From Enteractinococcus fodinae (GTDB taxonomy: Bacteria > Actinomycetota > Actinomycetes > Actinomycetales > Micrococcaceae): a stretch of DNA of 64,000 nt. The position numbers were made by a program, and so were the translations under genes. The notes under the pieces are model-generated. The model made no database searches. It saw nothing but the letters and a program-made list of their open reading frames with translations, and had not been told where the DNA came from. The DNA is taken from contig NZ_JAVDYJ010000001.1 in NCBI RefSeq assembly GCF_031458395.1, positions 186,001-250,000 on the forward strand, read 5' to 3'. Of the stretch, positions 44,193 to 52,971 are shown one piece after another; the stretch's first letter is position 1, and each line of letters begins with the position of its first letter.

Positions 44193-45682
44193 CGGTTTGC
44201 CCCTTTCAGGTCGCCGGCGTCGTGATTTAAGCCCACCTGCTGAGCGTAGAACCGCTCCAATGAGGAACGCAGCATCGCGATCCGGTATTTAGAACTAGCC
44301 CGGTGATCGTCCATGGGAGTCCCCTCGGTAGCCATGACCTCTGCGGCTGCTCGGAAAGTTTCTAGGCTAAATTTGGCCCCTTCGAGCTCGGCTTCGGTAC
44401 TATAGGCGCGTATCGGGGTGGCTGCCACACCACCCAGGCCGAGGCGCGCATGTTGAATGATGTCGTTTTCGACGGCGATCGCATAACCGATCGCAACCGA
44501 AGAAATATCGTCGAACCGGCGTTTCGCAATCTTCTGGAACGACGTCAGCGGCGCCAACGGTAGCGGAATACGGATCGCGCTGATGAGTTCATCGGGTTCG
44601 GCCACGGTCTGTCGATAACCGGTGAAATAATCGGCGATGTCGACGACCCGTTGGCCTCGGACGGAGCTCAGCACGAGCTTGGCGTCAAGCGCGAGTAGGG
44701 CTGGTGGAGTATCCCCGATCGGCGAGCCCGTGCCGAGGTTTCCGCCAATAGTCGCTGCGTTGCGGATGAGTCGTGAGGCGAATTGCGGGAAGAGCTTGCC
44801 GAGCAAGGGAATTTCGCCATCGAGTTCGCGTTCCAGTTCGGACAGGGTATGTGCCGCACCGAGCTCAATATGTGCAGGTGTTCGTTGAACCCCGCGCAAT
44901 TCTGGCAGCCGGTCGATCGCGAGCACGGATTTAGCCCGAACGTGTTTGAGATTGACCTCCACACCGAAATCGGTAGCCCCCGAGACGAGCTGGGTTGCAG
45001 GTTCGGCCGCTAGGATCTCCAACGTTTCAGCCAGCGTGGCAGGACGGCGATAGCGGCCCGTCTTTCCGCTTGCAGTATCGGCGGCGGAGTAGTCTGTTGC
45101 GACAGGAGCAGGAGCTGGTTGCTCGCGGCGCGCAGCGAGTGCATCATCGCTTGCGGGCTGGTCGAGGGCATAGGCGGCGTCAATAATTGGCCGGTAGCCA
45201 GTACAGCGGCACAAGTTGCCTGACAATGAATGCGGATCAAAGCCATTTGGGCCGCAGCTACTGCAACCTTCTTCGGCGTCTTCGGCGCGTTCTGGGCGAT
45301 AGAACTCGGCGGCCATCGAGCAGATAAAACCGGGGGTGCAATACCCGCACTGCGAACCGCCCCGTTCGGCCATCTCTTGTTGTACCGGGTGCACCCGGCC
45401 GTTGGCTAGCCCTTCTGCGGTGACAACTTCTTGGCCATCGAGTGACGCGGCGGGAACTAGGCATGAGTTGACCGACGTCCACCGGGTGGTGCCATCGGCG
45501 TCAGGTCGCGCAACCATGATTGCGCAGGCACCGCACTCGCCCTCGGCGCAGCCTTCTTTGGCTGCTGTGAGCCCTTGCGCGCGCAAAAAATCGAGGGCAT
45601 TTGAGTGTGGTGGGCCGTCAAAATCGCGGGTTTCCCCATTGACAGATACTTGTACTGTCGAGCGAAATGTCTTCGCAGACAT
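44189..45682 (-). CDS. xdhA: Xanthine dehydrogenase, FeS/FAD subunit
   Basis: About 497 aa. Two [2Fe-2S] centres: CAEGECGACAIM with a following Cys, and CGYCTPGFICSM with CRCTGYRP. The FAD domain follows (about 230-470) with TIGGNLGTGSPIGDTPP. The ATG at 45682 has AGGAGG eight bases upstream; the frame is open to 45721. Electrons pass from XdhB through the clusters to FAD/NAD. 204 bp downstream of the permease gene, with a possible hairpin between. Confidence 0.92.
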   Translation of the reverse strand: MSAKTFRSTVQVSVNGETRDFDGPPHSNALDFLRAQGLTAAKEGCAEGECGACAIMVARPDADGTTRWTSVNSCLVPAASLDGQEVVTAEGLANGRVHPVQQEMAERGGSQCGYCTPGFICSMAAEFYRPERAEDAEEGCSSCGPNGFDPHSLSGNLCRCTGYRPIIDAAYALDQPASDDALAARREQPAPAPVATDYSAADTASGKTGRYRRPATLAETLEILAAEPATQLVSGATDFGVEVNLKHVRAKSVLAIDRLPELRGVQRTPAHIELGAAHTLSELERELDGEIPLLGKLFPQFASRLIRNAATIGGNLGTGSPIGDTPPALLALDAKLVLSSVRGQRVVDIADYFTGYRQTVAEPDELISAIRIPLPLAPLTSFQKIAKRRFDDISSVAIGYAIAVENDIIQHARLGLGGVAATPIRAYSTEAELEGAKFSLETFRAAAEVMATEGTPMDDHRASSKYRIAMLRSSLERFYAQQVGLNHDAGDLKGANR

Positions 45683-45809
45683 CGCACCATCCTCCTGTGC
45701 CTCAATTTTGAGGCGCACCATGCATGGTTAGAACAACTATGTGGTTCTTCGAGACTCCTGGTTATCCATGCGAACAGTAGTGAAGAACATCGCGTACTAC
45801 GCGGCAAAG

Positions 45810-45856
45810 AAGGCCGCGGACATCAATGCTTCATCGTCCGTGGGCGATGCGGCCTT
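45810..45856 (-). terminator. Possible attenuating hairpin between azgA and xdhA
   Basis: AAGGCCGC and GCGGCCTT (8-bp arms) with an inner GGAC/GTCC stem. No long T-tract on the minus strand. It may lower read-through from the permease gene into xdh. Confidence 0.4.
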
Positions 45857-45886
45857 TCGGCCAAGCGGTGCAATAGATCACATTCA

Positions 45887-47359
45887 TCATGCCCCCAACA
45901 TAGTCGATATCGGTTCGCGGACAAAGTATAAGACAAAGCCGAGTGAGACGACCCACAGCAACCAGTGCACGTCGCGCCCCCGTTTGCTCAGCACGTGAAT
46001 GACAGCCCATGAGATGAATCCGACACCGATGCCGTTTGCGATGGAATAGGTTAGCGGCATCGTGACCATGGTGAGGAAGACCGGCAGGGAAACCCGGAAG
46101 TCACTCATGTCGATATCTCGGATCGAGGTGACCATCATGGCGCCCACCACCACGAGCGCTGCAGCCCCGGCTTCCATAGGGATCACGCCAATTAGGGGTG
46201 AAAAGAACATTGAGGCCAGAAACAGTACGCCAGTGACAATGGCTGCCAGCCCAGTTCGTGCCCCCTCAGCGATGCCTGCGGCGGCGTCGACGAAGACGGT
46301 ATTCGATGATGCCGACGCGCCACCACCGGCGATGGCTCCTACACCTTCAACCACAAAAGCTTGGCGAATGCGCGGGAATGTGCCGTCTGCGTTTTGGAGT
46401 CCTGCGTTGCGGGCCAGTCCTGTCATGGTGCCCATTGCGTCGAAGAAGTTCGTGAAGACTAGCGTGAATACGAGCATCGTGGCAGCCAGCAGCCCGATGC
46501 GTTCGAAGGCTCCGAAGAGGTCGAAAGCACCGACAAGCGCGAAGTCGGGAAGTGCCACGATCTGGTCGGGTAGCTGTGGTTGTGCAAGGTTCCAGCCGGC
46601 TGGGTCTGGGTTTTGTGGGTCACCAACTGTACCCAGATTGGCAAAGGCTTGAACGATAATCGCGATCACGGTCGCAACGACGATGCCAATGAGGATGCCA
46701 CCGGGGACTCCGCGAGCTACCAGGGTGCCGATAAGCACGAGTGCCAGAATGAACACGAGGGTAGGGAGCGAGCTGATGGAACCGTTTTGCCCTAACTGCA
46801 CTGGTGGTCCTGCCTCGGTGGCCGTCACAAAACCAGAGTTGACAAACCCGATGAAGGCGATGAATAACCCGATGCCTACCGTGATCGCGACTTTCAGAGC
46901 ATGGGGAACAGCGTGAAAGATCGCTGTCCGGATGCCGGTAGCCCCTAGGACGACGATGATGACACCATTGATCATGGTCAGTCCCATAGCTTCGGGCCAA
47001 GTCACATCTTGTACCACGGAGACAGCGAGGAAGCTATTCATCCCCAGGCCTGCGGCAAGGGCGAAGGGTAACCGAGCCACCGCGCCAAATAGGATGGTGG
47101 TTACCCCGGCTACGAGGCCGGTGACCGCTGTCAGCTGTGCTGAATCCAGGCTGGTGCCCGTCACATCGGCCGAGCCGCCAAGAATCAAGGGGTTGAGGAC
47201 GACAATGTATGCCATTGCGACAAACGCTACGATGCCCCCGCGGATTTCTTGCTTGATTGATGAACCTCGCGCGGTGATCTCGAAAAACTTATCGAGGCCG
47301 CTAAATCGCCGTTTAGGGTTTCGAGTGTCTTGTAGCTGGTCAGTGTTTATCGCGTTCAT
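45887..47359 (-). CDS. NCS2/AzgA-type purine permease
   Basis: About 490-aa permease. KFFEITARGSSIKQEIRGGIVAFVAMAYIVVLNPLIL is the AzgA-type N-terminal segment, ending in about 12-14 membrane helices. The ATG at 47359 follows GAAGG. It imports guanine, hypoxanthine or adenine; with GuaD and Xdh the operon imports purine base and oxidises it to urate. First gene of the operon. Confidence 0.88.
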   Translation of the reverse strand: MNAINTDQLQDTRNPKRRFSGLDKFFEITARGSSIKQEIRGGIVAFVAMAYIVVLNPLILGGSADVTGTSLDSAQLTAVTGLVAGVTTILFGAVARLPFALAAGLGMNSFLAVSVVQDVTWPEAMGLTMINGVIIVVLGATGIRTAIFHAVPHALKVAITVGIGLFIAFIGFVNSGFVTATEAGPPVQLGQNGSISSLPTLVFILALVLIGTLVARGVPGGILIGIVVATVIAIIVQAFANLGTVGDPQNPDPAGWNLAQPQLPDQIVALPDFALVGAFDLFGAFERIGLLAATMLVFTLVFTNFFDAMGTMTGLARNAGLQNADGTFPRIRQAFVVEGVGAIAGGGASASSNTVFVDAAAGIAEGARTGLAAIVTGVLFLASMFFSPLIGVIPMEAGAAALVVVGAMMVTSIRDIDMSDFRVSLPVFLTMVTMPLTYSIANGIGVGFISWAVIHVLSKRGRDVHWLLWVVSLGFVLYFVREPISTMLGA

Positions 47360-47798
47360 TGACGACCTTCGATAGTTCTGTATCATTGCACCCGGACTGT
47401 CTCATTTGAGTCATGATCCCGTGGGTCTCGTTTTGGTGTCGCGCCGTCTTACGCGATGCAGACCAGGGTTCCGCATCGTGAAATCATCTTTCTATGCGAC
47501 GAGAACTAGTTTGGCGTGAATGTGCAAATGTGTCAATCGTCACGTTCCGTCGCCTGAGTTGTCCTTGCACATGTTGGGGTTGCAGACAAGCGAGGTGTTG
47601 CTGAGTGCTTCATACGACTCTGAGGGGCCTGGGATGGGGTGCCAGCTGGGGCAGGATGCGCTGCGCTTTCGAGTTACTGGTAATTAACTTGACTGCCAGC
47701 TTGTGAGGCGCGATACACTGTCGCTTACCTTTTGAAACCCGATTTTCATATCGTGAAAGCATGTTCCTCATGTTTGACGTCTGACGAAACGAGAGATC
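47360..47798. other. Gene-free stretch upstream of azgA
   Basis: No supported gene, RNA or clear operator is seen. It must hold the azgA promoter on the minus strand. No purine-riboswitch core is recognisable. Confidence 0.5.
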
Positions 47799-47913
47799 GT
47801 GAAATCCCTCTTCGCAAAGCCCGCTTATGCGGCGAACCCTAATGCCCCAGAAAACGAACGACTACCCTTCGGCAGAGTGGCAGGTGTGTTTCTCTCCGTA
47901 ATTCTTAGAGCCG

Positions 47914-48085
47914 GTGCTGGTCGCCATGATCGCCTTTGTCCGCCACGTTTTACACTTTGCCACGGTGTCGCGCAGCGTCAACGCCGAAGAAACCACTGCC
48001 ACCCTGGATGTCATCCACGAACGGTATACTTTGCGCGGCAAAATCCCGTTGAATTCTTAGGACTGCGGGGCCCTTTCCCGCTCGC
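47914..48085 (+). pseudogene. Degenerate SulP transporter fragment
   Basis: Nucleotides closely match two separate stretches of the SulP gene at 38167-39657: the segment encoding MIAFVRHV-HFATVSRSVNA and, after an internal deletion, the part for ERYT-RGK, EFLG and the gene end. A frameshift just before the EFLG part and the missing body show decay. It lies between the purine operon promoter and an M15-like peptidase gene. Confidence 0.75.
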
Positions 48086-48149
48086 CCGGCAGCACACGGA
48101 CTCCTCGGTTGGTCCAAGCGATCACCCGGAGGCCTAACACAGCACGCCG

Positions 48150-48902
48150 ATGACCACAGCTTCCCGCCCGCGCCGCAGCGGTCTCCGCATTGTCCTTACT
48201 CTTGTGATGACCGTGGCAATTATCGGAGGGTTGGCTTACTTCGGGCCGGGTCTATTCCGCAGCATGCAAAACAGCGAAGGCCCGTTCCACGTGTTTTCGG
48301 AATGCACCGTGAACGCCGACGAAACCATCGGGCTGGATCGAGACGAAGCGCAACGCGCCATCTCAGCGGTGGCATTGGCGGCCCGTGGCCTCGACACTCC
48401 AGATACCTCGGATATCGACGACAGGGTGTTAGAACAGTTGGCCGAGGGGCCCTCCGACGATGCCGGCCCAAGCTTGAGTTGCCAGGGAGAGGCCGAGGCT
48501 GACCTGCCAGCTCAAGAGCCGACCGAAACAGGCCTGACCCCACGCGCCGAGCGCGTCCGCGAAGCGATCACTGAGGTATTCGGCGAGGTGCCGATGGGCG
48601 GGTTTGCACCCGGTGGCGTGGAGGAAGGGCATATGCCGGGCTCCGCCCACTACGACGGTCGCGCCATCGACGTCTTCTTTCGTCCGGTCACCGAAGAGCA
48701 TCGTCGCGAGGGTTGGATATTGGCCCAATGGCTCGTGGCCCACGCGAATGAACTCCACATCGAGTACGTGATTTTCGACGACCTGGTCTGGAGTGTCCAC
48801 AGCACCCGCGGACAGTGGGCAGACTATGACGCCCCGGACCCTGACAATGAGATTCTGCGCCATCTCGACCACGTACACGTTGATGTGCTGGCTGGCGAGT
48901 GA
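48150..48902 (+). CDS. Membrane-anchored M15-type (VanY/ARB_07466-like) peptidase-domain protein
   Basis: 250 aa. One N-terminal membrane segment (about 13-36) and an extracellular domain. The C-terminal half has M15-like zinc residues: MPGSAHYDGRAIDVFF (Ser-x-His...Asp) and LDHVHVDV. D-alanyl-D-alanine carboxypeptidases and related cell-wall hydrolases share this arrangement; activity is inferred. The ribosome site is weak; GGAGG lies too far upstream. Confidence 0.65.
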   Translation: MTTASRPRRSGLRIVLTLVMTVAIIGGLAYFGPGLFRSMQNSEGPFHVFSECTVNADETIGLDRDEAQRAISAVALAARGLDTPDTSDIDDRVLEQLAEGPSDDAGPSLSCQGEAEADLPAQEPTETGLTPRAERVREAITEVFGEVPMGGFAPGGVEEGHMPGSAHYDGRAIDVFFRPVTEEHRREGWILAQWLVAHANELHIEYVIFDDLVWSVHSTRGQWADYDAPDPDNEILRHLDHVHVDVLAGE

Positions 48903-48941
48903 ACGGATGCTGAAGATTCCCGCAAAATCGAGTCTTTCCCC

Positions 48942-48972
48942 TTGCATTTGCCCCCACAACTTTGCTCACAAT
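48942..48972 (+). promoter_or_regulatory. Promoter-like element shared with the Rv2629-like operon
   Basis: TTGCAT and CACAAT separated by 19 bases, followed by AGAGG. The same TTGCxx-N19-CACAATAGA arrangement is at 57842-57872. It lies 39 bp upstream of the first DUF2267 gene. The sigma-factor class is unknown. Confidence 0.4.
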
Positions 48973-49010
48973 AGAGGCAGAGCAGTTAGCACTTCCGAAA
49001 GGAGAACGCT

Positions 49011-49409
49011 ATGCAAATGACAGAAATGATCGACGTCGTACAACAACGAGCAGGTATCGATTCAAACGAGACCGCCAAGGAAACCTTGCAGGCAGTTGCC
49101 GAGACTCTGGCCGAACGTGATCTGGACGGAGCGCATGATAACTTCGCCGCGCAGCTGCCCGAAGAGATCGCTCCCGTCATCACACAGGGTGATAAAAGCA
49201 GCCGCGAGAAATTTGACGCTGACGAGTTCGTCAACCGGGTCGGGAAACGACTGGGCACCTCCCAGAAAGATACTCAGGCCCGCACCCATGCGGCGCTGTC
49301 AACCTTGGCTGAGGCCGTCTCGGATGGCGAACAGCTGGATCTGCTCAGTGCCCTACCAAAAGATCTCAGCCCATACGCAGTCTGGAAAGCAAACGCTAAA
49401 CCGTCCTAA
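49011..49409 (+). CDS. DUF2267 protein (paralogue 1)
   Basis: 132-aa soluble protein of the DUF2267 family: VVQQRAGIDSNETAKETLQAVAETLAERDLDGAHDNFAAQLPEE then FDADEFVNRVGKRLG. Strong AAGGAG site. Two further paralogues are at 56865 and 59226. Function unknown; in actinobacteria such genes are often associated with stress or hypoxia neighbourhoods (recalled). Ends at a strong terminator. Confidence 0.82.
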   Translation: MQMTEMIDVVQQRAGIDSNETAKETLQAVAETLAERDLDGAHDNFAAQLPEEIAPVITQGDKSSREKFDADEFVNRVGKRLGTSQKDTQARTHAALSTLAEAVSDGEQLDLLSALPKDLSPYAVWKANAKPS

Positions 49410-49440
49410 CAGCTTCTAACAACACACTCCGTGAGGAAAA

Positions 49441-49482
49441 CGGTGGTGACTGGCGAAGATCAGCCAGTCATCACCGCTTTTT
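49441..49482 (+). terminator. Rho-independent terminator after DUF2267 paralogue 1
   Basis: Fourteen-base arms (49441-49454, 49463-49476, one G-T pair), loop GAAGATCA, then CTTTTT. Confidence 0.85.
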
Positions 49483-49567
49483 CGTGCGTCGGGCGTGCCG
49501 AACGCCTTCCCAGGACGTGGGAGTTTCCGTTAGTGTGCAAGGAACCGCCGATGGAAGGTAGAGCATT

Positions 49568-50365
49568 ATGAGCGTCGAAGCGGCAGTCATCCAATTCGCG
49601 CCGACCACAGATAAAGCCGCGAACCTGGACACAATCCGAGGTTACGTGATGCAGGCCGCTGAGCAGGGTGCCGATATCGCGGTCCTGCCCGAGTACGCGA
49701 CGTATGCGAAATTCGGGCTCGATGAGACCTACGTTGAAACCGCCGAACCACTGGATGGTCTGTCGGTCAGCGCGCTGCGGCAACTGACTGAAGAGCATGA
49801 TATCGTTCTCGTCGCTGGCGTCCACGAGCCCGACGGCAACGGCCGGATTTTTAATACGCTGGTCGCTATGCGTAACGGTGAGATCGAAGCGACCTATCGC
49901 AAAATACACCTCTATGATGCTTTCGGAATGCGAGAATCCGACTGGGTCACGCCCGGAAGCATTGAAGAGCCGCAACTCATCGACATCAACGGGCTGCGGT
50001 TCGGCTTGCAGACCTGTTACGACCTCCGCTTCCCAGAAGTTGCGCGCATGCTGGTTGATGCTGGCGCCAATGTGCTGGTCACTCCGGCCGCGTGGGTTCC
50101 GGGGCCGCTTAAAGAAACTCATTGGATGACGCTGCTGCGCGCACGCGCCATTGAGAACACCGCCTATGTCTTGGGTGCTGACCAGTCAGCACCCGTCGGG
50201 ATCGGCCACAGTGCGATCATCGATCCGATGGGCATTCCTTTGGCGTTGATCGGTGACGAAGTGGGCATCGCCCGGGCCCAGCTGAACCCAGAGCGCCTGG
50301 AGACCACTCGAACCACCAATCCCGCCCTGACCTTGCGTCGTTTCTCCACACAACCCAATCACTAA
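49568..50365 (+). CDS. Nitrilase-superfamily amidase (Nit1/deaminated-glutathione-amidase-like)
   Basis: 265-aa carbon-nitrogen hydrolase with the full catalytic triad: Glu42 (LPEYATY), Lys112 (YRKIHLYDAFG) and Cys150 (LQTCYDLRFPE). The HLYDAFG and CYDLRFPE segments resemble Nit1-type omega-amidases/deaminated glutathione amidases. Converges with a small cupin gene. Confidence 0.87.
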   Translation: MSVEAAVIQFAPTTDKAANLDTIRGYVMQAAEQGADIAVLPEYATYAKFGLDETYVETAEPLDGLSVSALRQLTEEHDIVLVAGVHEPDGNGRIFNTLVAMRNGEIEATYRKIHLYDAFGMRESDWVTPGSIEEPQLIDINGLRFGLQTCYDLRFPEVARMLVDAGANVLVTPAAWVPGPLKETHWMTLLRARAIENTAYVLGADQSAPVGIGHSAIIDPMGIPLALIGDEVGIARAQLNPERLETTRTTNPALTLRRFSTQPNH

Positions 50366-50389
50366 TTTGCGGGCGGCGTTTCCGATCAC

Positions 50390-50686
50390 TCAGGCAGAAA
50401 AAGTAAACCGGATGCCTTTGGGCATGATGTGAATCGCGCTAAAGGCTGGGTCGGGGACAATCTCGTGCCAGGTATCCGCCGGAATGACGATGCTCTCGCC
50501 GGCCTGTACCACCGGTTGAGCATCGGGGTATTCCACGGTGAGTCGGCCTTCGGTCACCACCAGCACCGATTCATGTGATGCTTTATGCGGAGGCCATTGC
50601 ACCCCCTCGATTGCTTCCATGCGTTTGGTCTCGAACACTTCGCCTTGTTCAAGCTCGGTTACCTGCGGTCGCGGAGTTGCTGCCAT
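50390..50686 (-). CDS. Small cupin-domain protein
   Basis: About 98-aa single-domain cupin: WPPHKASHESVLVVTEGRLTVEY (motif 1) and AGESIVIPADTWHEIVPDP (motif 2). The ATG at 50686 follows AGGTGA; the frame is open to 50764. Metal or small-ligand binding is likely; function unknown. Confidence 0.7.
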   Translation of the reverse strand: MAATPRPQVTELEQGEVFETKRMEAIEGVQWPPHKASHESVLVVTEGRLTVEYPDAQPVVQAGESIVIPADTWHEIVPDPAFSAIHIMPKGIRFTFSA

Positions 50687-50840
50687 CGTGATCACCTGTC
50701 CTAAATTGCGTGGATACGTTTCGTCCCCCAGCCTAGGTGCCAGTCTCCATGAGAATCTTCTCATCGTCTTCTACTTTTCGCTTCACAATCACTTCCTACA
50801 GTGAACAGGAAGCGAAAAACAAATGAAAAGGAGACCGCTC

Positions 50841-51497
50841 ATGTTGGCGTTGTGGATCGGCCTGGTGGCCAATGTTCTTGGGATGACCGTCCTGGTGTAT
50901 CTGGTGTATTTTCGTCGGCACTTCCGGCGCGACTTGGCGCTAGCGTATATCGCCTTGAGCATGGGGATCTTCGCCGTGACCCTGCTGTTGTCCGAATCCG
51001 AAGCGGGCTTGGGGCTAGGCCTTGGACTCTTTGGGATCCTGTCGATCATCCGACTGCGTTCGGACACATTGACCCAAGAAGAGGTCGCTTACTATTTCAT
51101 CTCACTGGCGATCGGGCTGATCAACGGGTTGCACCCGGATCCAGCGTGGGTCTCGCCCACGATCACCGCGTTGCTCGTTGCCGTCATGTACGTGGCGGAC
51201 CATCACTGGGTCGGGGCTCGGACGCAACGCCAAACGGTCACCTTGGATCGCGCCTACCCCTCGGAAGACCAGCGCATCGAGGCCCTGGAAGACCTGCTGA
51301 ATGCCAAGGTCCTGCGCACCGTGGTACTGGAATTAGATATGGTGCGAGACCTGACCATCGTCGACGTCCGGTACAAGACCAACCCGCCCACCGAACCCAC
51401 CGTCCACCAACCAACATCCTGGGCTGGCCCCATCACAGCTGAACAGACCGTCAGCGTGCCACAACCCGCGGAACAGTTCACCGGAGGTCGGCGATGA
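50841..51497 (+). CDS. DUF4956 membrane protein
   Basis: About 218 aa with four or so hydrophobic segments in the first 120 residues, including the glycine-rich GLGLGLGLFGILSIIRLRSDTL stretch characteristic of the family, then a soluble tail. ATG 50841 has AAGGAG seven bases upstream. It overlaps the VTC gene (ATGA), a recurrent pairing. It may be the membrane partner of the VTC protein. Function not established. Confidence 0.8.
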   Translation: MLALWIGLVANVLGMTVLVYLVYFRRHFRRDLALAYIALSMGIFAVTLLLSESEAGLGLGLGLFGILSIIRLRSDTLTQEEVAYYFISLAIGLINGLHPDPAWVSPTITALLVAVMYVADHHWVGARTQRQTVTLDRAYPSEDQRIEALEDLLNAKVLRTVVLELDMVRDLTIVDVRYKTNPPTEPTVHQPTSWAGPITAEQTVSVPQPAEQFTGGRR

Positions 51498-52300
51498 ACC
51501 ACACCGTTATCAAACCTCCAACGCCCAGTCAGTCCCGGCTCGCTCTGGAGGCCGCGGTGTCTGACCGCACCACCATCGCGCTCGCCGACGTGGTCGAGAA
51601 TGCGGCGCTGCAGACCCGGGTGGATAAGAAGTTCCTGCTCACCCCCGAACAGTTTGCGAACTTCACTGCCAGGCTGGGGCCAGAGTTTTCGGTCATGCAG
51701 ATCGATGGGCTGCGCACGTTTCGTTACCGGTCGACCTACTTTGATACCGCAGACTTCGAGCAATACCGCGCCCACCGGCAAGGACGCCGTCGTCGGTATA
51801 AGGTCCGGTCGCGCACCTACGTGGATTCGGAGCTGTGTATGTTCGAGATCAAAACGAAAGGGCGACGTGGGGCAACGATCAAACACCGTCGTGAACAGTC
51901 GATAGACCAGGCCCACGAATTGACCCCGCAGAACGTCGAGTTCACCGCCCAGGTCCTCGCCACCGAATACGGGGAGCAGGTGCCCGAACTGCACCCGGTG
52001 ATGCATAATGCGTATCGGCGTGCCACCTTCGTCAACGCGGTCAATGGGGAACGGGTGACCTGCGACGTCGAACTGCAGTACTCCAATACTGCAACAGCGG
52101 TGCACGGACCCGACATGGTGATCGTGGAAACGAAATCAGCCGATGGGCAAGGTGCAGCTGATCGGGCGCTCGCAGATCTCGGCATCCGGCCCGTGAGTAT
52201 GTCCAAGTACTGTTTGGGGGTGGCCGCCTTGCATCCTGAGCTGCCGGCCAATAAGTGGTCCAGGCTGCTGACCCGCCACGACTGGGTTCGCGCGGCCTAG
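51494..52300 (+). CDS. VTC-domain (polyphosphate polymerase-like) protein
   Basis: 268-aa CYTH/VTC-type tunnel protein. Basic and acidic beta-barrel residues are visible: VDKKFLL, FRYRSTYFDT, RRRYKVRSRTY, FEIKTKGRRGATIKHR and late VIVETKS. Yeast VTC4 makes polyphosphate with this fold; bacterial members are often paired with DUF4956. Its stop overlaps the convergent response-regulator gene by 4 bp. Confidence 0.8.
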   Translation: MNHTVIKPPTPSQSRLALEAAVSDRTTIALADVVENAALQTRVDKKFLLTPEQFANFTARLGPEFSVMQIDGLRTFRYRSTYFDTADFEQYRAHRQGRRRRYKVRSRTYVDSELCMFEIKTKGRRGATIKHRREQSIDQAHELTPQNVEFTAQVLATEYGEQVPELHPVMHNAYRRATFVNAVNGERVTCDVELQYSNTATAVHGPDMVIVETKSADGQGAADRALADLGIRPVSMSKYCLGVAALHPELPANKWSRLLTRHDWVRAA

Positions 52301-52971
52301 GCCTCGGTTCGAGCCGCGAGACGGTATCCGACCCCGCGGACCGTCTCGAACCGCTCGGCGCCAAGTTTATTGCGCAAGTACCGGACGTACACATCGACGA
52401 CGTTGGAGCCCGGGTCGAAGTCATATCCCCACACCCTGGACAGTAGCTGTTCCCGGGACAGTGCTTGGCCGGGGTGGCGCAGAAACGTTTCGGCTAATTC
52501 GAACTCGCGGGCCGACAGATCCACTTCGACCCCGTCGACGGTCGCGACTCGGCGCAACAGATCGAGTTCTAGTCCGTGATGCGACAGAATCGAGACTTCG
52601 GCTTCTTGGGCCGCCGGACGCAAACGTAATTGCACGCGGGCCAGCAATTCGTCGAAGTGAAACGGCTTGGCCATATAGTCGTCGGCGCCCGACTGCAGAC
52701 CAGCCACGGTGTCGTGGACCGAATTACGTGCGGTCAGGATGATGACCGGGATATCCAGGCCCAGCGACCGAATGTAGCTCAGCACGCTGTAGCCATCCCC
52801 GTCGGGCAGGCCCAGATCCAGGATGATCAGGTCGAAGGTCGCGGTGACGGCCTGGGCTCGGCCTTCGGCCGCGGTGCCGACGGCCAAGGTGGTGTAGCCG
52901 GCAGCCTTGAGCCCCTTGGCGAGAAATGAACTGATCCGTGGTTCATCTTCGACGATGAGGATGCGGTTCAT
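52297..52971 (-). CDS. OmpR-family response regulator
   Basis: 224 aa. Receiver with acidic pocket (EDE at 8-10), phospho-acceptor Asp in LIILDLGLPDGDG and Lys in MAKPF. C-terminal winged helix with LSAREFELAETFLRHPGQALSREQLLSRVWG and YIR-type YVRYLRNKLG. Start overlaps the kinase stop (ATGA). Probably binds the direct repeats at 54845-54861 upstream of its own operon. Confidence 0.92.
   Translation of the reverse strand: MNRILIVEDEPRISSFLAKGLKAAGYTTLAVGTAAEGRAQAVTATFDLIILDLGLPDGDGYSVLSYIRSLGLDIPVIILTARNSVHDTVAGLQSGADDYMAKPFHFDELLARVQLRLRPAAQEAEVSILSHHGLELDLLRRVATVDGVEVDLSAREFELAETFLRHPGQALSREQLLSRVWGYDFDPGSNVVDVYVRYLRNKLGAERFETVRGVGYRLAARTEA

Noticed and set aside
47360-47798. Purine riboswitch upstream of the AzgA gene
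   Set aside because: No conserved three-helix core with the expected loop sequences could be found.
47799-48137. 112-aa open frame resembling a new small gene
   Set aside because: Its second part reads an out-of-frame piece of the SulP sequence; better explained as a pseudogene remnant.
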